Shown here: positions 58,544 through 64,000 of the stretch, piece after piece | How the letters are laid out: every line of letters starts with the position of its first letter | Position numbering within the stretch: position 1 is the stretch's first letter | Assembly: GCF_001949145.1 (NCBI RefSeq) | Contig: NW_019091371.1 | Span: 970,784-1,034,783, forward strand | Direction: 5' to 3' | Source of the DNA: Acanthaster planci | Lineage: Eukaryota; Echinodermata; Asteroidea; Valvatida; Acanthasteridae | Length of the DNA stretch: 64,000 nucleotides | Notes under the pieces: model-generated | The model's database searches: none | Seen by the model: the letters and a program-made list of their open reading frames with translations, nothing else | Told to the model about the DNA's origin: nothing | Made by a program: the position numbers and the translations under genes

Positions 58544-61105
58544 AGGCTTGGGCGGTATTGCCTTTTTCGATACCGCGTTTTCCATGAAAAAAATACCGCG
58601 GTATTTACTAATACACCAGGGGCCAGTATAAAGGGTTTTTAACGTCACAAAACCCCCTAAACTTAATAACTATTATAATTTATCTGTCCATTTGATGTCA
58701 AATAAAAATTATTTATGTGAATGAATTTTTTAAAAAAGGGACGGTGTTTTAAATACCGATTTGTTGCTCCGCGATTCCTATATCTGTGTGGTCACTCGTA
58801 TATGTTTTATTCCTCCATGCTCGTACAGTATCAAAATCTGCACATGTGCTATAGTCATGTTGGTACTCGCTGAGACAGTGCGTTATTGTAATGATGACGT
58901 GATGGTTAACAGTGGCTGCTCCTCTCAGCTGCGCCCTAACACTGCACGTGTGCAATGGTAAGGTGGCTTTCAGAAAACTCTGCGACGCGGTAGTCAACTC
59001 TTTATTACGAAAGCGGTTGTAACGAAATTCCGATTACAACAAGCACAACTCTGTGGTCCCGTTGAAAACGTGCATATTTCTATGGGGAGAAAATATGTTA
59101 TAGCGAAATAGCATTGTACGAAATTCCTGGTACAACGAAAGGTTTTCGTGACTCCGTGGCCTGAAAAACCATTCTTGATGTCCCATTCATAAAGCGTTTG
59201 CAAATCGCGGTGGTAAAAACACGTGCACGGTTGCACCACACTGGTTCCCACTTGGCCGAACCGTTGCCAGTGAAGGCATGATGGAAATGCGGCAAGCAGT
59301 CAATGTACAGGTTCTGCCAAAAAAGGGTTGTACGTTCCACTACATAGAATACAGCTCTATAGTTGCAAGTCGAAAAAACACTGCTGTCACAAATTTTCTG
59401 CAGGTTCATTCACAAAAATTGACCTCATGTCTATGTTTGTGTTTTCTGTGTTCGTGAATTCAATTTGAAGTTGTACTGCTTGTACTCAAGCAAGCGTGCT
59501 ACCACAAAATGTCCAGCCGTGCAACACAAGGCTTATCGCACGCACGCTTACAATGCGATATACAGACATTGGTTGCCAGATTCCTGTTGTCATGACACAC
59601 ATAGTGCATAATTAAAAAATCCATGATGTTTTACATTCATTACAGAAACCCCAAAACAAAAATTCCCATCCCATTTCCGATAAAATATGCCCCAAATGAG
59701 TTCGCATGACCATTCTCGTATGTCAAAGAGTCCAACTAATCGCCCAACACTGAACTATTCATACTGCTGCAAAGAGATCTGGCGTGCCCGCCAATGAGAC
59801 TGTGCGTTTTCATGACATACATTTGGCAAGACACAGCTATCCAATCGCAGTACTCGTTCATGACATTATGCTTCCTCAGCGACCATCTCGCGTGCGGGCG
59901 GCTGCGCCGCAGTGGGCGAGTGATCTTGGACTACCAATTAATCGTGTCATGCAGCTTGTGTCAAAAATCAAAAGAGAGGCGAAAAATTAAACAAAAAAAT
60001 GTCTCTCCGTGACACACTTTGTGTTGGGAAGACTACTTCCATGGATGGGGGCTTTAGTTGATGAGCCTTCACATTCTTGCAGGTACATCCAGGCCTACAT
60101 GTGCATGCAGGTTAGTTATTGTTGGCTTCATCATCATCCTTGGCAATTGAAAGTCTTTTAAAAATCCCTGGATCAATGCTTTCACATGTATTTGCTTTTT
60201 AAAATTTCACATGCACATTAAACATGTTGTTCTATGACAGTGAAGTTTGTTATTCTAAACACATCACAAGGTATTTGATTAATCATAACCGAGAGATCTT
60301 TTTGATCAACCACGTTGTCCTAATTTTATTCTGGAAAAACTGAAATACAAGCAGTGACAAGTGAGGAATCGGGTTTTTGCTTCTCTTTTCGTGTAGTTGG
60401 AACGAATGTGAGAATAAAAAAGATCGTTGATTGCCGTGGATGTTGAACAGATGCAGATTTATGGAATCATTTTATAGGTTATAACACACATTCCTGGCTT
60501 TGGTTAGATAGACACAATACTTGTACATGTTGTATATCAAGGACAAAAAAGACCCTAAGAGAGCACAGGGCTAGCACAAGCAGCATTCGCATTTTCTGAT
60601 CCGCCAATAAAAATCATTGGAAAATAAAGTCCAGTGTGGACACGGAAGACCAGTTGATTTTTAATTCCTAACCTGTAGGGCTATGATACATGTACGTGTA
60701 CACATGTGCCAATGAATAATACAAAAAGCACTGCCTACAAGCTATTTCAAAACCGCAAACTTGACGGCGGCGATAGGGAAACAAAACCTTTTGACAGGCA
60801 GGTTGATGGCTGCATGCTGATGTATCACGTTACGTCTTATCTCCTCACCAAAAGAGACAATACAAACTTGATGCTGGATGACTAAAACCACAAAGTATGC
60901 AGTCACTGTTTTGGATATAATTGTCTGCTTTCATCTTATGAGGGTTGTGGGAACATTCTGAACAAATTAGCCAGAATACTGCAGTATTGAAATCCAATAC
61001 CGAATTAGTCGGTATTCCGGTATTCATGAATTGTTAGTCAGTATTGCTCGGTATTAAAAACAAAACCGCGGTATTCGGTAATACCGAAATACCGCCCAAG
61101 CCAAC
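58544..61105. mobile_element. Nested hAT-like element (2,562 bp) with perfect 8-bp target duplication
   Basis: The flanks are identical: TGTCAAAT at 58536-58543 and 61106-61113. The left end is AGGCTTGGGCGGTATTGCC and the right end, reverse-complemented, is GTTGGCTTGGGCGGTATTTC, both followed by subterminal ATACCGCGGT-type repeats in mirrored orientation. An 8-bp duplication and a GGGCGGTAT-type terminus fit the hAT superfamily. I could not recognise a transposase; the frames at 59098-59409 (minus) and 59784-60012 (plus) are unassigned. Confidence 0.85.
58985..59180. repeat. Possible pogo/Tigger-like end sequence within the hAT element
   Basis: Repeated phrases TTACGAAAGCGGTTGTAACG, ATTACAACAAG, TATAGCGAAATAG and TACAACGAAAGG resemble the ends of pogo/Tigger elements. 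No partner end was found, so this could be captured DNA or chance. Confidence 0.3.
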
Positions 61106-62001
61106 TGTCAAATATGACTGCAGTTTACGGATCGAGATGTGCACGGTTCCAAGACCAATCATAAGTAACATGGTGAGCAATGACAAAAGAATGCTTTTTT
61201 TCACAGTTCATTTGAATAGCTTGTAAATTGGCTTAAAACTGAATGACTTGTGATTGACTTGCCATGGACTCGAATACAACACTGAAATGTACCATCACAA
61301 AAAATAGTGATGCACTTACTTATGAGTACAAAGGAGTTGGAGAACTATTCTTTGCATCAGAACTCTCGTGAAGTTATACAACGTGTTGCTTTTCTGTTGG
61401 ACCCAACAAATCCAATGGATATTGGGGGTGCCCTGTATTGATGCTCCTCGGAAATCTTCTGCAAACACCTTATGTCAGTAAAAACACTGCAAATGCGATG
61501 TAAAACTACTCAAGGGACACCAGTCCTCTGTGCATTCTAGTAATTATGACATTCTTCCACCCAGCTGCAGTAGTTGAGCCAAAAGAAAAACCACAGGGAC
61601 AAGGCTTTGTTTTTTTCCTGTATGTAAACAAGGTGATTTGTCTATTTTGATTAAACCAAAAACGTTGTGAAAATAAATACAGGTTTCTGGTTTGTTATAG
61701 GACTCGTTCACATCACTAATAAAGTAAACTGACAATTCTTTTCTTCATTCCTTGAAAAGTCTTGTGAAACTAAACAGACATCTTTACATATTGAACTTCT
61801 TTTGGAAATGGAGATTAAATTCAGTGCATGGTGCAGTGCATAAAACTGTATTTATTTTTTTTTAATTATGGAAATGAAACAAACTGAATATGCTTTACTT
61901 GTTTTTTTTCACATGGTACATATTGTGATATGGATCATATTGATACCCATCTTTCATGATGCATATCACATTGTGAGCAAGTGGTATTGTTACACCCCTA
62001 C

Positions 62002-63284
62002 TGTGCTAAACCTGTGGGATACATTGAAACTCAGCCAAAGATCCCGGAAAGATGTAATCATTATGTCATTAATCCTGGACTATACATGTACTTTGTTTGG
62101 GCCAGGTTGATAGAAATGTTTTAGAAATAACGTAGGTTTTAGCCAGAAAACCTGTACAAAGTATTTTTTTGAACTTGGCAGAAAGGTTAAAAAATTGACA
62201 GAAATCACATTGTGACATGATCACAATGAAATTACAGGAAATCCATTCTCCATGAATGTATTTCTGATAGGAAAAGGATGTGTTGTAAAGGTGTCAAGTG
62301 TGGATGTGCTGTAAAATGATACCAAATATGCGATCAGATAAATCATATCAAAAATAGATCAAAGTTCACTTGATGTCATCAGGATGTCATTTCGCATATT
62401 ATCGTTATCCATTGAATTTTGTTGATTGATCTAATCTAGTGTGTAAATTTAAAATTGCAATTTTTATTGATGTCAAATATTTTACTCCAATGTCATTATC
62501 AAAAGTCTTACAAACAGAATTTTGAAAATACATGTAGCTGTTTCATTCAGAAGGTACAATATTAAGAAAATCAAAAACATTAAGAAATCACATGATGATG
62601 TCACGGCATTACACCAAATTTTGTCTATAGCACAGTGCAGTTTGAGAATGCAGGAAGTTCTAGATATGAATGTACATGTACATGTAGTGGCTTCAAAAAA
62701 TGCATCTTTGAAGGTCTTTCTATCTTGTCAATGTGGGCGATTTACAATGCGATGTGCCACCAACAGCTTGTCTTGGAGAGGCCTTTGCGCAGTGAGTTAG
62801 AGGATAAATAGTTGACAAGGTCTCATTCACTAACTGCACTCTGTGCAGAAAACTTGAATTTTTCAAATGTTTTGTTTATTTTGGTTGAAATTCTAAATTG
62901 CTTATTACGAATGGGTGTTAGTCAAATTTATGGTTTTGTGTGGTACATGGAACTCCTCAATCAATCAGATATCCCCACATTACATGTGAAGTGTGCTTAA
63001 TCGCATTAGCATGTCAACTGTAAACTTGGAAAGTGGCCTGTCTGTAGCAAACTCTTAGTGATGCTCTGTATTGTGAATCACCCATATTGCGCATTTTGCT
63101 GAAAGGTTTTTCTTTGGGCCAAGTTTACTGAAAACATAGCTGCAGAAAAACTTACATGTACAGTAAGTCCTTACCAGAGAAAAATCTGCAAAGTCTTCGC
63201 AGTTTGGGAAAGAAGAACTGATATAAGAATCAGATTTGAGTTAATTAGGTAACAAACATGAGCTGTTGTAGTGTCTGGGGGGGA
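62002..63284. other. Sequence after the hAT element, nothing recognised
   Basis: AT-rich with scattered TACATGTA words. No exon with PTP-tail character was found. Confidence 0.55.
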
Positions 63285-63362
63285 TGAGGCAGGAATCGAA
63301 CCCAGATCTCTTAAGTCCATAGTCCTGCATTTAGCCCTTCGACCACTTACCGATGTACCGTA
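63285..63362 (-). mobile_element. tRNA-derived SINE head
   Basis: Reverse-complemented it shows TCGGTAAGTGGTCGAAGGGC (A-box region) and a perfect B box GGTTCGATTCC (63292-63302) about 40 bases apart, the internal polymerase III promoter layout. The flanking TACGGT/ATCCCCCC ends do not close an acceptor stem. A SINE rather than a tRNA gene, and from a different family than the pair at 24.8-25.2 kb. Confidence 0.75.
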
Positions 63363-63694
63363 GTCTAACTTCAATGTGTTTGGCCCTGTTTAAAGAAGCA
63401 GGGGGAATGGTGAAATATGGAGTGATTTCAAGTACATTTAAATGCATGTACATGTATGTACGGTACATACACACAACATAAGAGATATGGAGTGTGACAC
63501 ATAGATAGGATTTTGGAGGAGTGGTCTACTGTTAGGGTACCTTTTGTCATAAGCTGGTTACATGTGTGAATAGTGAGAGAAGCCAAACACCTGGGACAGT
63601 CTATGTCAATGTTTATTCAATCAGTTAATGGGCAATTCAAGACATATCTCTCAGGATTGAATTTTTTGTGATTATTGAAAAATTACAGGTCATG

Positions 63695-63905
63695 TCATTG
63701 TGACTTTTGGTCTGATAACATCACTGGCTTCAAACTTCACACACGTGTTGTTTGCCTAAAGGTTATCATATCTACCAATTTTCAAGGGATTACAGCAAAC
63801 TTTCCACAGACATCTATTTGAAATGCATTTGTTACATTTTTCAAGCTGCTGCTTGAGAGTAGTGGAGAATGTCATGGAATCACAGCTCAAAGTTTTGAAG
63901 AATAC
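63695..63905. repeat. Dispersed repeat family R2, copy 3
   Basis: Blocks TTATCATATCTACCAATTTT, GGGATTACAGCAAACTTTCC and ACAGACATCTATTTGAAAT match the other two copies, notably the segment for the predicted ATTTGCC-ACAGACATCAATT core. It may run on past the window edge. Confidence 0.65.
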
Positions 63906-64000
63906 GTTCTTGCTACAGCCTAACACCATTGAAAGCAAGTTCACAGGGATTTTAAAGATTATGGGGGCAAAAAGAGCAACAAATATTGTGATTGGGTAAT

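Larger units (their letters stand above)
57394..62001. mobile_element. Probable outer hAT-like element, interrupted by a nested element
   Basis: The left end is (T)AGGGGCTTAACGATGCATTG and the right end, reverse-complemented, is GTAGGGGTGTAACAATACCA: both fit the TAGGGGNNTAACNATNC form of hAT termini. Flanks TGTGCAAT and TGTGCTAA are a plausible but imperfect 8-bp duplication. Without the nested 2,562-bp insertion it is about 2.05 kb. No transposase domain recognised. The borders are less certain than for the inner element. Confidence 0.55.

Noticed and set aside
63285-63362. tRNA gene on the minus strand
   Set aside because: B box is perfect but the cloverleaf does not close.

Overview
This is a piece of a large-intron animal genome: AT-rich, with canonical GT-AG introns of up to about 12.6 kb, tRNA-derived SINEs, LINEs, a DIRS-type retrotransposon and several DNA transposons. 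Nothing in it is bacterial. The element mix and the very frequent palindromic octamer TACATGTA suggest a marine invertebrate, either an invertebrate deuterostome or a cnidarian. I cannot fix the phylum from sequence alone.

The only host gene I can support is one plus-strand gene that runs through almost the whole window. It encodes a non-receptor protein tyrosine phosphatase of the PTP-PEST family (PTPN12/PTPN18/PTPN22-like). Thirteen coding exons between 6251 and 57203 join in consistent phase into about 870 codons. Exons at 6251-51110 carry a complete, apparently active PTP domain: KNRYKDILP, DYINANYI, AAQGPL, WPDHGVP, HCSAGCGRTG, and a Q-loop QTRDQYELVHRA. The signature-loop serine codon is split across a 7.3-kb intron. 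Exons at 51340-57203, mostly one 1,452-base exon, encode a disordered tail rich in Pro, Ser and Lys with repeated tyrosine motifs. The N-terminal start exon and the last exon or exons were not found. They should lie outside the window, or are too short and diverged to see.

The introns are full of mobile elements, several of which can be bounded to the base. 1-6 kb: a 171-bp palindromic MITE with TA flanks, a 132-bp tandem repeat, a long fold-back repeat and a 64-bp-arm hairpin. 7061-9551: a hAT-like element with a near-perfect 8-bp duplication. 12378-12914 and 26412-26998: two copies of a piggyBac-like (TTAA) element; the first contains the assembly gap and the second is inserted inside the reverse transcriptase of a minus-strand LINE. 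15.0-17.5 kb: a plus-strand LINE with esterase-like and endonuclease segments. 20.5-22.6 kb: a minus-strand LINE with endonuclease and reverse transcriptase. 24.77-25.18 kb: two tRNA-derived SINEs in head-to-head inversion. 29453-35291: a DIRS-type element with inverted terminal repeats, gag-like, RT/RNase H and tyrosine-recombinase regions, interrupted by a 930-bp TIR element and a 25-bp tandem duplication. 37464-37784: a decayed THAP domain. 45.4-46.4 kb: a tandem repeat of about 150 bp ending in a 30-bp hairpin. 47.4-48.8 kb: a third, jockey-like LINE on the minus strand. 57394-62001: a likely outer hAT element holding a nested 2,562-bp hAT-like element (58544-61105) with a perfect 8-bp duplication.

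The elements look inactive because of stops, frameshifts and lost key residues. I found no rRNA, true tRNA gene, CRISPR array or operon, and no convincing second host gene. The remaining DNA is intronic sequence without recognisable content.
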